A stretch of 64,000 bases of DNA from Oreocharis arfaki (taxonomy: Eukaryota; Chordata; Aves; Passeriformes; Paramythiidae): NCBI GenBank assembly GCA_013398015.1, contig VZRR01010904.1, positions 577,526 to 641,525 of the forward strand. Direction: 5' to 3'. A program made the position numbers and the translations under genes. Shown piece after piece: positions 11,301 to 22,759 of the stretch. How positions within the stretch are numbered: position 1 is the stretch's first letter; each line of letters opens with the position of its first letter. Below the pieces are notes generated by a model. The model did no database searches, was not told the DNA's origin, and saw only the letters and a list, made by a program, of their open reading frames with translations.

Positions 11301-12008
11301 AGATGCATTGATGAAAACACCAAATCAATGCCTGATAGAGGTCAAAAACCTAAATATTAAGTTGTTAGCAGAAGGTACAGAGAGTAAGGCAGAATGTCAT
11401 TATGCCACAGCTCTATGGTTCATTACATACAGTTCTACTTGCTTCATCTCAAAAAGGGAAGAATACAATAAAATGTCCAGACAGGAGAAATAAGAAGACA
11501 GAAGTGGAAGGAGCTTCAGAGAAGAGCTGCAAGATGATCAAGTTCATGGATTTCTCAGTAAACTGAGATGCTGGAAGTAGTCTGGAAAAGAGAGACATGG
11601 TGGATATAAGGCAGAAGTCTAAATAGATGAGTAGTGTGCTGAAAGTGAATAGGAATGAGTTCTTCTCTGTATCCTCCAGTACAAAACCTGGCATTCAGCA
11701 AATAAAACTGGATGTATATCTTTGCACACAGTACAATTGAGCTGCAGAATCCATTTTCGTGGGATGTTGTGGCTATAAAAAATGTATGGGATCAGAGACC
11801 TCATGGTTCTTAGTCAAGTAGCAGTTATTAATGCTTATAAACCACTAAGTGTACAGGCCACAAAAATTTGGAGGAGTTTATTGCAAGAAATATCCTACAT
11901 GTTTGTCCTGTTCTTTTCTTCGGCATCCCCCCTTGTTTACTGCCAAGGACAAGGTACTGGGCTAAAGGGACCTCCATTGTGAGCCAGTATGGCTACTCTT
12001 GTTTCACA
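11300..12008 (+). repeat. ancient, diverged CR1-type LINE 3' region
   Basis: The order of weak matches follows an old sauropsid CR1 family distinct from the young avian type. They are: an RT-end stretch with a tatgccacagctctatggtt phrase and cttcatctcaaaaaggga; then gcttcagagaagagctgcaa; then tctgtatcctccagtacaaa; then ttcgtgggatgttgtgg ('ccacaggatgttgtgga'); and finally tactgggctaaagggacctc with gagccagtatggctactctt. This last pair corresponds to the terminal 'gggctagatggacc...cagtatggc' phrase of the family. It is heavily mutated and contains no usable reading frame. It marks this piece of DNA as old. Confidence 0.75.
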
Positions 12009-12856
12009 ATTTTAACAAAAATATATAATATGGAGGAATAAAGAGGGGCTTTTGTTAAGACTGCTTCATGCAAATTCAAAAGTTAATTTCTCACCTGACT
12101 ATTGAAGTCCCTCTAAAATGGCATTATAAGAAAAAAAATTGTAACAAAATTGTGCAATAAAAATACATTTTACAAGTAGGATCTAATATAGTATCATAAA
12201 GACAAGTAATTACTGATTTAATGAAAATTATGTTTCTTGATAATTTTCAAAATACTAAGTGCAGATCAACTACTGGCTGCCTTATAATTAAGATTATGAG
12301 TACAGACTCTGTACTAGAACATAGCTTCCAAATGGTTTGCAGAACCTCTTATGTAATTCTACTGGCTCTCCACCAAAAAAAGGGGTTTGGTCTATCAGTT
12401 GGAAATGACTCTTTGATCCAATTCTTCCCTTTTAGTGTTTTGACTGCAGTCAAAGAATTTATATATTTTTCTTAGAAGGTTCAATTTGTCCTTTAAAAAG
12501 AAATATTCCAAATGTTCACACAATTTTTGTTTCTTTGTCTTCAATTTTTTTGCAATATTTACTAATCTTTACCTCTTCATGCCCTCTTATTTCAGAACTC
12601 TTATTGTCTGCCATCCTAAGGGAGTCACTCCTTTTCAGATTTTTGTGGGATTTATTGGATTTTTTGTCTCATAATCCTCTTGTATTTCAGTTTTTCCAGG
12701 TGAAATATAAACCAAATATCAAATCCTATGCTATTTTATCAACAAGGAACCATTTTTTTTTCTCATGAGAAATACTCATGTTTGCCCCAGCTTTTGCTTT
12801 AAGCTACATTTTTGCTTTGTTTTATAACATGCCTGTTATAACATTATGCTAGTGTA
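12009..12856. other. unannotated AT-rich stretch
   Basis: Only AT-rich DNA with T-rich tracts (12486-12770) is seen; overlapping phenylalanine-rich open frames simply reflect T richness. No gene or repeat is recognised. Confidence 0.55.
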
Positions 12857-13092
12857 GAATAGAACAGAATCATAGAATCATTATAGTTGGAAAAGACCTC
12901 CAAGATCCCAGGGTCCAACCTTGGACTGAACACCACTTTGCCACCTAAACCATAGCACAAAGTGCCATTCCAGTTGTTTCTTGAACACTTCCGTGGATGG
13001 TGACTCCACCACTTTCCTGGACAGTCCGTATTAATGCTTGACAAGCCTTTCAGTGAAGAAATTCTTCCTGATGTCCAAATGGAAAGATTTCT
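12857..13092 (-). repeat. CR1 LINE 3' end
   Basis: The plus strand reads cagaatcatagaatcattat, gttggaaaagacctccaaga, a gtgactccaccactttcctg stretch, and aagaaattcttcctgatgtc. This is the reverse complement of about 235 bp of CR1 3' end including the tail. It is 5'-truncated and non-coding. The 85-residue open frame here is part of the repeat. Confidence 0.92.
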
Positions 13093-15281
13093 TTTTGTCA
13101 CTTATGTAATTTGATTTGAAATGGAGCACAACTGGAGTTTTGTCACATTAGTACCTGAAGTATAGATTACTATAACAGATTGTGACAGGCTTGTGTTAGT
13201 GACAGGTTAGTAATTGTTAGTGTAACAGGTTAGTTAATGAAAACAGAGGGAAAATATAAAACAAATGTAGATCTCATTTTTCTCACCCATATGGGAAATG
13301 AGCATTCTCAGTGCCAGTTTCACTACAGCTTTAACACAAGTTTCAAACTTTATTGGCAGTCCCCGGGCTTCAAACAGCAAAATATTGGGTTCTGTTTCTG
13401 ACATGTTTGTAAGACTGTAGTCTGACATCTTGTAGAGGAGGTTACCTTTCATTTCCCTTTGGGTAGCTTAAAGCTCCAAGTGTCCCATTGAGGATCTTCA
13501 AACCTTGTGTGCTGTGAAGTCTGCTCAGTCACCAGTTTAGGACTTTTTCCTTTCCTTCCAGCAAGAGCAATGGCAAAAAATCTCAGCATTCCCCATAGTT
13601 TTTCTCAGTCCTGTGACTAAACTCTTTGAAGTCCTACTGTAAATGACCCAGTGCACCTTCCCATCTGTGAACAGTGTTAAAAGGCCCAAATGAATTGTTT
13701 AGGTAGAGAAAAATGCTCTACCCATGACAATTTTCAAAATATTCAGAGTAATCAATCACATTCTTTGGAGACTGTGGAAAAAAATTATCACCATCACCTA
13801 GTAGCAACCCTTCTTCTGCTTCCTACCACCACTCTCCAAAAATCTCACAGGATTTCACAAGATGTCAACTAATTAGATAATGCCATGTGTCTGAACCAGC
13901 CTCTAATCCCTCTTCTTCCTTCTGGCTGATGGCATGTCATCTGCACTCTAATTTGACTAACTGATAGTGTTCTGCCTGATTATATGGCATTAAGGAAAAG
14001 GATTAGGGGAAAGAGGACAGTGAGAGAATTAAAGCTGAGACATCTCTTGAAATATGCCTGGAGGAGTTGTGGGAACAGTGAAAATCCATTGAGTGAAATG
14101 ATATCTTCCAGGTGATAACCAGGAGTGATAAAGACATTTTTCAAAGACAAAAATGAGAGGTAAAGTCACCCATTTTGAAGAAATGGGATTTGTGGTGTTC
14201 CTAATGTGGGCTGGGTGAGGGTCTGACAAAGCAATCCTAAAACATGGATACACTTTGCCTTGAGCAATCTCAAGAAGCATCTCTCTGCAATTAGTTTTTT
14301 AAATGAATGCACAGAATTGCTGTGGTTAAATTGCCTTGGATTTCAGTTAGGTATTAAAGCCACGAGGCTAGAAGCCAGTCACTACACTCTCAACTTAGTT
14401 TTCACAAGATGGGGTGAACAGATTTAAAATCACCACTGCTGACTGAGAGGTCTTGCTTCCTTTTTGGTCTGCTTGCTGCCTTCTCCAGCATGTGTGCTAC
14501 TCCTGCTGAGCTTTTGGAAACAAATGCATTTTGCTACAGCAGCACAAAGCAAACAGGATTTTTCTTTTGTTTGTTTATTTGCTTGTTTGTTTGGGTTTTG
14601 TTCTGTTTCATTATGGGAAGGGAGCAGGACAGAGCAGCAAATCCACCAACCTTTTCACTGGTGAGAAGCCATTATTGAGGGCAGCTGTCTGTGAGGGGGG
14701 ATGAACCCTTGAAACCCAGAGAGACATAGTTGTTGCTGGGTGTGTTTAAAAGGCAGGTGCTGACCGGGAGCATCGAGAGCTACAGCTCTCAATGCCTCAC
14801 AAAGAGAGAAGAGAGAATTTCTGTCATGTGGGTACACTGATGGCATTTACCAGGTTTATATCAGAAAACCTTGCCTTGGTGATTGAGTCCCGTGCCAAAG
14901 TTCATTAAAAACCTTGTTTAAACTTGTCAAATGGAATAAACCCCTGAGGTTATACTGGTCAAAAAAATTAAGTTGACACTTAAGGCCCGCATCCTTTTGG
15001 ACCCAAGCCTGTCTGGCACCTGCAACAACCCAACATGACTTGAAGGCTCAGGGTTTTAAGTAGCTTTGGGGTGTGTTTAAGGGGAACGTCCAGGGCCTTG
15101 CAGCCCCTCAGCATAGGCTTTGCCTTTCCTGCAACATAAAAGGTATGGGCTTGGTGGGCTCAGCTGGGTTTGCTGGTCACCTCACCCACCCTGGAGGAAG
15201 GGTCTTATGGACACAGAGTGGACCAGTCCACCCAGGCCTTCCTGGCGAATTGTCCAATGCAACCTCCATCTTGTGGCACTG
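13093..15281. other. unannotated non-coding stretch
   Basis: No gene is recognised. The stretch at 13160-13240 repeats short acaggttagt-like words. A possible hairpin lies at 14770-14795: stem gagagct / agctctc, extended by gcat / atgc across one mismatch. The GC-richer block at 14980-15281, just before the solo LTR, has short open frames but no recognised motif. Confidence 0.5.
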
Positions 15282-15842
15282 TGTGCTGGTTTTGGCTGGG
15301 ATAGACATAGTGTTCTTGACAGTATCTGGTATGGGCTGGTTTTGGTTTGTCCTGAAAGTAGTGTTGACAACTCAGGGATGTTTTAGCTGTTGCTGAGCAG
15401 TGCTTGCATAGAGTCAAGGCTTTTCTGCCTCTCACCCCACCAGAGAGTAGGTTGGGGGTGCACAAGAAGTTGGGATGGGAAACAACCAGGACAGCTGACT
15501 CCAACTGACCACAGGGATATCCCATACCACAGGGCATCATGCCCAGGATATAAAACTGGGGCAAGAAGGAAAGGGGGAAGTTTGGAGTCATGGTGTTTGT
15601 CTTTCCAAATCACACTGCATGTGACAGAGCCCATCTTTCCTGGTTATGGTTGAACACCTGTCTGCCCATGCAATGTGCAGTGAATGGATTTCTTGTTTTC
15701 TTTTGCTTGTGTGGGTGGCTTTTCTTTCACCTATTCAACTGTTTCTCACTTCTACTGTTCTGATTGTCTCCCCCTTCCCTCTGGGGGAGAGTGAGCAGCA
15801 GCTGCATGGGGCTGAGCTGCTGGTTGAGGTTAAACCATGACA
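15282..15842 (+). mobile_element. solo LTR of avian ERVL-like retrovirus, plus strand
   Basis: It begins TGTGCTGGTTTTGGCTGGGA and ends gttaaaccatgaca, with TG...CA ends. A TATAAAA box lies at 15549-15555, the usual position in this family. The polyadenylation signal, ATTAAA in the sister copy at 4577-5259, here reads attcaa, and a short segment after it is deleted. The flanks are cactg (15277-15281) and gactg (15843-15847), consistent with a 5-bp target duplication carrying one mismatch. No gag, pol or env sequence adjoins it, so it is a solo LTR. Several open frames of 60-128 codons on both strands lie within it and are not genes. Confidence 0.9.
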
Positions 15843-18800
15843 GACTGGAATGAAATGTGAGCCAAGGTTCACTGTAGACAGCTTGGACTAAATCAAAGAG
15901 GAGACAGCAAAGCAGCGATCTAGTTTGCCTAGCAATCTGCTTTGCTAGCAGTGGGAGGGAGTGACTGCTTGTCATACCTCTTTATGTTCCCAAGGAAATG
16001 GTGAAGACCAGCTGTTTATTACCCTAAGCCTTTCCCTGGACATTTACAGACCTTTAGCTAAACATGCCTTGTAAGCACCAACAGCAGTTTCTCAACTTGT
16101 TCCTCTCCTGCTCTCATCAGCCACATCACAGCAGTGATCCTTGTGTCCAGGCAAGGTCTGCCTCATCTTCTGGATCAGGCACCCATTGGTAAATGTTGTC
16201 CCTGTGTTTCTGGACCTTACTAAATTGCTACTATCTAACTCGGAGCTGACATGGGCTTCAGGTCTGTGACAGATGAGAAAAGCCAAGTTTTATGTTTTGT
16301 AAGAGCTAAGTATGGAAGAGCTTTAAATTATTAAACCGTTACATGCTATTAATGGGTTTATCTAGGAGACATGGCAAGGACAGCTGAATAAAACTAAAGT
16401 TTTAGCTGCAGTTTTCAGTACCTACTTGGAGAGGGGTGTTCTTGCTTAACCAAGCATGGCTGCATAGCCAAACTTTTATCTATCCACTACGGACGCTGAA
16501 CTCATTTCAGATCCCTGCTCTTCAGAAGGTGCGAACCTGAGCTGCAGAGAATGTAGTGTATGCCATCTCTGAACTGAGTTAGGGGAATGCGTATGTTTTA
16601 TAGTGTGCTTCTGCCAAAGCCATGAGCAAAATAAATGACTGAATGAATAAAGTCTCTTTATGTCAGTGGAGATCAAATTATCTAACAAATTAACAATAAA
16701 TACCTTGCTAAATTAAATCTTATTTTCTTCAAATAGCCACAAGGAGTGTGAACATTCAGCAGCAAGCTGATTGCATAAAAACAAAGACATCTTAGACAAA
16801 TGCCAAATATTACAATCAAGGTATTATTTAACATCCTGATACTCAGATAAGAGTATATGAATGTGATTCAGACTTTACATAAGCATTCTCTTTTCTCTTT
16901 AAAGGAAATCAAAGGCACATCTCAGAGCAAAATGATGCTTCAAGTCAAAATTATTATACTAATAAAATGGATTTTATAATGAAAGATGCTTGTATCTTTT
17001 CATATAATACCTGCTTCCTCTCAATGAGATACAACCCACTGCTTACAATATTGCATTGCCTATAGTTATTTTCTCTTCTCCTCTATGGAGACACACATAC
17101 ATGTATGCATGCTTTCCTATCTAACATAGAGACACTTATCCAGTGCTTTCACACGTCCTCAAGAGCTTTTTCAGCTAATGGAACATGCTGCATCCTTAGG
17201 CTGAGATGAAATATTCAACATCTTACAGAGGTTATGCAATCCTTTTTTTATATGTAATTAAACTACTCTGGTTTATATGGATTAAAAAATTCATAAACAC
17301 TTCACTCAGTTAAATTTACTAGTACAATGGAGTCACTCCCTGCAAACACTCTGTACAACTTTCTCTTGGTGGCAGAGAGCTTTTCTTTTCCTTTCCTCCA
17401 GAGTAACATGAAGAGACTGACGTGGAAATTGTCATCCTTTTGTACTTTTTTTTCTTATTACAGGAGCAACAGTGTCTGAAGCAAGTTGCCTGTAAACAGT
17501 AATCCAGCTAATTTACTCTATGCCTTGCCCCTTCATCTGCTTTCCCCCCATGTCCTAGCTCTCATTTCCCAGCCCCTGACGCTCATTTGCCAGAGTCAAC
17601 ACTACTGTAGCTCTCTGTCTGCAGGCTGGCTCCCAAGCTAAGTGTATTGCAGCTGAATTTTGCCAGACCTTTTTTGAGTGGGAACATTAATATAAGCCCC
17701 TTTCCAGAACCATCAATTTTCATATGGTTTACCAGACTTCTCTTCTTTTTCAGGTTTTGCTAAAAATGCCCAGTGGGTTCAATGGTTTTCGGTGGGTGTG
17801 TGACACACTTGGATGCACAAGCAGGTAGGCAGAGAAACTGTAAATATTTTTTGCCTTCAGAAAGCCAACTTAGGAAAGAGAAGTGATATAAAATCCTGTT
17901 CAGGCCAATATACAGCTATTAACTAAGAGTGCATAGGAACAGAGATCCCACTGTGGGAGACCACTCTGCTGTGGACAGGCAATTCTGTACTTGTACAAAT
18001 GCTTTTTTTGTTCCAGTCACTGCTAGAAATAGGATACAGTTTAACTGATTATATGGTCTGATCAAAAAGGACAGAAATATTTCCATCTCTTATACAACAT
18101 AAACATTAAAAAAAAAAGAAAAAGGAAAGCTGAAAAGAAGAAAAAGCAAATAGTTCTCCAAGCAGCAGTACTGTTAGGTTCTGGTTTGCCTTGTGTCTAA
18201 TATATTTAAGACTATCTGTCATAATGAATTAAGATTGACTGGTAGCTTCAAAAATTATTAGACAGTGAACAAACGGAGAGGTGAACACAGAGGTGGATAG
18301 GCAAGACAAAAATACCTCTCCTCTCCAATCTACACCTAATCAAAGTTTAATTAAAGTTTCTCAGGAAAGTCACCTGGATGAGAACCCTGATTTATGCTCC
18401 CATGATTTAATCATATCATCATCTGACTTTCTGAATGAGAAATATAACTATTATTCTAAGTGTAGAGAGATTCCACTAAGTTTCTTGCTTAAGAATCCAA
18501 AGTCCTCAGGTGTTGGTTTTCCAAGCTGAGAGTAATATTTTAGAAATAAGTATACCATGGATTTTATTTCCTCCCCTATGACTATTTGTCCCCCATTACT
18601 AAGTTACATGAATGAATATGTTCTGTTAATAAAGAGTGACCACACAAAACAATTCTTAAGTCAGAGACAAATCCTGAATTCGGTTACCAGAAGCTGCCTC
18701 ACTTTTCTTTTTCTTTCAACTTTCCCTCTTTAGCTATATGTAAAAATCAGAATAGTGTTTAAAGGTCCTTAGTGTCTTTGTACTGAGCAGTAAGAGTGAT

Positions 18801-21700
18801 GGAGAGGTTGTTCTAGGGGAGGATGAGAGAGAGAACAAGCCCATGCAGGGCTCTTCCTGGACGTCAATAAAAAGGGCCTGACAACAAAAGACTCAATAAT
18901 ACAATTGCTGTAATAAGACAGACTAGAAAGAAATACAGATAATGAGTAGATGTTATGTTCTTTCAGATGGAGGGCACAGGCGCTCATACAGCATCAGAGC
19001 TAAGACTGAATGGAATTTCCCCATCAGCTATGCAGAGCTGATCATGTCTGTGGAGGGAAGGTCTCGCTTTTTCGCCATTTGAGCAATTGTATAATACAAT
19101 AATTGTACTGTATACAAGAAAACTACTGTATTCCTACAGGATGCTCACACATTAACTTCTTGCCACCCTTGTTTTATATGAAGTCAAGGCCAGGCAGATG
19201 CTGCAATCAGTAGTGTCAGGTGGGAGCTGCCTGCAGGCGCCCCTGGTACCATGAGCTGGTGGAGCTCATCCTGCAGTCAATGGACATAAATGGCACAACA
19301 GGGCCTGAAGGCCACACTGGACATTCAGGCCAGTGCATGCTGGCCTGTGCCTGCTCAGGTGACCTGTGCTGTGACTCACTCCCTCCTTAATGAGCAGCGC
19401 TCTCCTGATCAGGATCAATGCACGCCACCCCTTGATCCATGTAGAGTTTACCTTTCCCAAAGCTATATTATAAGTTGCATATTATATTAATAACGTGGGG
19501 GCTTCTCAAGCCCTAAGTCTGAGCCCTAGCAGAGCAGATGAGACCTCTCCAAGACCACCGACTCCTTGAATGTGAAGTCTTCAGCAAGGCTCCTCGTACA
19601 GATGTGTGTCTTTTAAGATTTTCCTCTGCACCTTCCATTTAAAAATAAGTCAGTACATATGAAGTGTGCATGAATCATTTAAAAATGTCACCAGGGAGTT
19701 ACATTAAAGGGTAATGTAATACTCTGTAGAAATTAGAAATAAATCCCCTAGTGCAGAAAACTGCTGTACTGCAGAACAGCAATTACAAGCAAACAAAGGG
19801 AAACAACAAGATTCTTGAATATTCTGGCTGTATCTCCGAACCTAATTAGTTCAGCCTCCAACAACATCAAAGAGTGCTTCATTAATGAACCTCTGAATCA
19901 TCTGTACTCATCTGTGACTGATAACCATGACTCAGTTTTACCAGTGACGAGGATGAAGTGGTTTGGTAATAAAGACATTAAATTGCCCACTATCTCCAAG
20001 TTCTGCCATGAACTTGCACGGGCAGGCTGTCATCTCTGCGCCTCAGTTCTTCAGTGAAAGGCAATACTCCTCAACACTGTGACATTTATATTTCTTGTAA
20101 AATGGATCATGCATTGCAATGAGCCTTGAGCCCATCAGAGTCTCCTAGGTAGACCTGAGGAACTTGAGAATGCAGAGAAAGCACTCACAGAGGGGGTTCT
20201 CAAATACAGAATGACCTAATGTTCCAGATATTTCACGAGGAAGAGATTTCGGAAATCTCTAAGTCATAGCAGTTGGAAAAACAGGAGCATGGTTTTAGGG
20301 AAATGATAATTAGGAGTTCATAGGAGAAGAATTAATAAAAGGGAAGAAATAGTGAGCAGACCCAAGTTTAAATGAAGAGAGGAAAGACTGGGGTAACTCA
20401 CGGAAAGAAAATAAAGTTGTTAGCAGATTATGTGGAGGAAGATTAATGAGAAAAGTGAACAAAGTTATTCTGATAGGGAAACCAGAGAAAGCTGTTTAAT
20501 GAACAGAGGAAAGAACTACCTCAGATAGTTAATTAAAACAGTACTGTTCCTGTAAGACACTAGGTAAAACTAATAACCACAGACGCCATCATATTTGGAA
20601 TTGTACTGATGACAAAAGTACATTTTAGCTGCTTCTTTTCTTGCAGAGACACATCAATAATGCATACTTTAATTACATTCAACTACAGAACCTATGTATT
20701 AGAGCGGTGACACTTTGGTGATGAATAGAGACATCAACAATTTGTCATTTTGCAGAGTACAGTACTGGGACAAGCCTAGCTTACCTGTGTAGAGTTATAA
20801 ATGCCATTCTCCAAGGGAAAACTGGAATATATGTATTTAAAAGTGCATTCTATTGAATATTAGGAAGTCCCTAACATAAATACTGAGATGAATTCTGGCC
20901 TCCTCATTGTAACTAAGATACACTGTTAGATGTACCTGAAGTAAAAACAGGCGAAAGAGTGACAACAAAATAGAAAAAAAAGATGATGCTTCTATGATAA
21001 AAAAAATGTTGCAAAATCAAAGATCTGCTAACCTGAAAATAGGCAAAAATAATGAAAATATAACACTTCAGAAAAAAATTATTATAGTGTCAGGAATTTA
21101 GATACTCTAAGCATGTTTATCTCATTTTTCTAATGCTCTTGTAAGTCCATCAAGTAAAACAAAGCTGAAGCTGTCTTTACATCATGTATTTTCGAGTGGC
21201 ATTAAAAATTCTGCACAGGTTTTGTTGAATATTGGCATATACCCCTTACAGTGCTCTACTGCTAACATACTTTTCACAATACAATAATGGTAAGATTGCC
21301 TGCCTGAGAAGCTGTCAGGCAAAATCCTGTTTACTCTAGCATGTCGTAAAATCCAAGTATAACAAACTTTTCTGTCAGCGCAAGATTTTGAATATAGCTG
21401 GATCTGACATCAGTTCCCTATATAACAAATTTTGACTGTCAGTTTAGATATTTTAAAATTTATTTGTTGTGAAACTAAATTGAGATAGCAATGTTGGCTT
21501 TTCATTTCCTTTAAGTATAAAGTCGAAGGTTAAAATTTCTTCAACCACAAGTACTCTAACTGGAGAGCAGTAACTGATTGCTGTTTGACACCTGAAACAA
21601 TCTTGCATGGCAGGAATTGAAGTTATTTATTGCTTTCCTTTTCCTTTCCATCTTTTTCTTTTTTTTAAATTTTGTGCTTAACTGTAGACAAAGATGTGCT
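15843..21700. other. unannotated non-coding stretch
   Basis: No coding exon or repeat family is recognised. Acceptor-like polypyrimidine-AG sites occur (for example just before 17463 and before 17755), but without matching donors or conserved coding they are not evidence of exons. A GC-richer patch at 19190-19470 has short open frames on both strands. The rest is AT-rich and could include conserved non-coding elements that cannot be tested from one sequence. Confidence 0.45.
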
Positions 21701-21881
21701 TTTCAGATTTTACTTCTGGTGAGAAAGACACTTATTTAAATGTGAAATACTGAAGGTGGACTGTATGGGCTATGTCTGTGACATCTGGTAGGAGAATTTC
21801 CAAAATCATCTTCAGGACATGATGGCATGCAGCTTGTGTTGGCCTAGAGACTGTCTTGTATGGAGGTAGGAGTATTGAAGA

Positions 21882-22757
21882 GTGGCTGCTTTTGTACAGT
21901 CGGGCATCTGGTCTCTGGCCTCCCCTCAAGTCCTCGCAAAACTTCATATCATGGAGCTCCCCACCCCCACAGGTTGTCCGCATGGCCTTCTGGGGTCTGA
22001 CATAGCTCAGGGCCCACCACACCCTCATGCACAGAATCCCTTTAAAATGTCCAAAGGGCAAAATGCAGCTTTTCCGTTTCTGGGTGCTAGTGATGTTAGT
22101 TCAAGGGTAAACTGCCAGGAGGGACTCCTTCCCTTCCCTGCTGCACAGAAATTTCCATGCTGGACAGCCCAGACCTCCACAGCAGCCAGAGCCTCATTCA
22201 TAATGGACATTGTGAAATGTGTCAGAAACATTGTTCAGAGAGGGCTGCATGACAGAATGGCCCCACCAGGGAGTCAGCACGTGATATTTTCGGACCCCCT
22301 ACTTCTGCCATGCACTAAGCTCTTGGCAACCCTCAGATTTCTGCCAGAGTCCTCTAGCCCTGCAGCCCAGCTTCCTCATGTGCTTCAGCCCGGTGAATTC
22401 CAAGTCATAGAAGGCAAGGCCTCTCTTCATATGGGGAAAGCTCCACGGGAGTGCTTCATATGGGGTCAGGGAGACCCCACAACAAAATAGCAGTATGGAG
22501 GAGTGCCCCTAATTACTGCTTACTCAAAGTTTTCCCACTTCCCTTCTGAGATGTCCTCAAAGCCCTCCTCACCTCCTAGCTCACAGTTGAGGGAAACCTT
22601 TACAGAGATTGTGGAGCCATGCATGGCCCTCATGGAGCTTGTGGTCTCATTTGTGCAAGGAAGCTCTCCTATCAACAGAGTGTTCACATGCTTCTGTGTC
22701 TGTAAGTGCTCACAGCCTGTGCCAAAATCTAGTTCCTTTTACACGCATGTAAGCTGC
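21882..22757 (+). other. longest open frame in the window, interrupted by one TAG; no recognised product
   Basis: The frame is open from about 21882 (a GTG codon, not ATG) for 202 codons to a TAG at 22488-22490. It then continues in the same frame to 22757, about 290 codons with a single internal stop. The region is GC-richer than its surroundings. The translation has no signal peptide, membrane segment or motif I recognise. It is rich in serine and proline, with one amphipathic stretch near its end (residues around LRETFTEIVEPCMALMELVV). The minus strand carries a 109-codon open frame (21732-22061), also unrecognised. With six frames over 64 kb, one frame of this length is roughly what chance would give, so it may be fortuitous, an old pseudogene, or a non-coding transcript. 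Confidence 0.2.
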
Positions 22758-22759
22758 TA

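Noticed and set aside
15205..15591. 128-codon minus-strand open frame
   Set aside because: It is antisense to the plus-strand solo LTR.
17430..17800. Splice-acceptor-like sites (polypyrimidine tract plus AG) suggesting exons
   Set aside because: Such sites are common in T-rich DNA. No coding potential or paired donors were seen.
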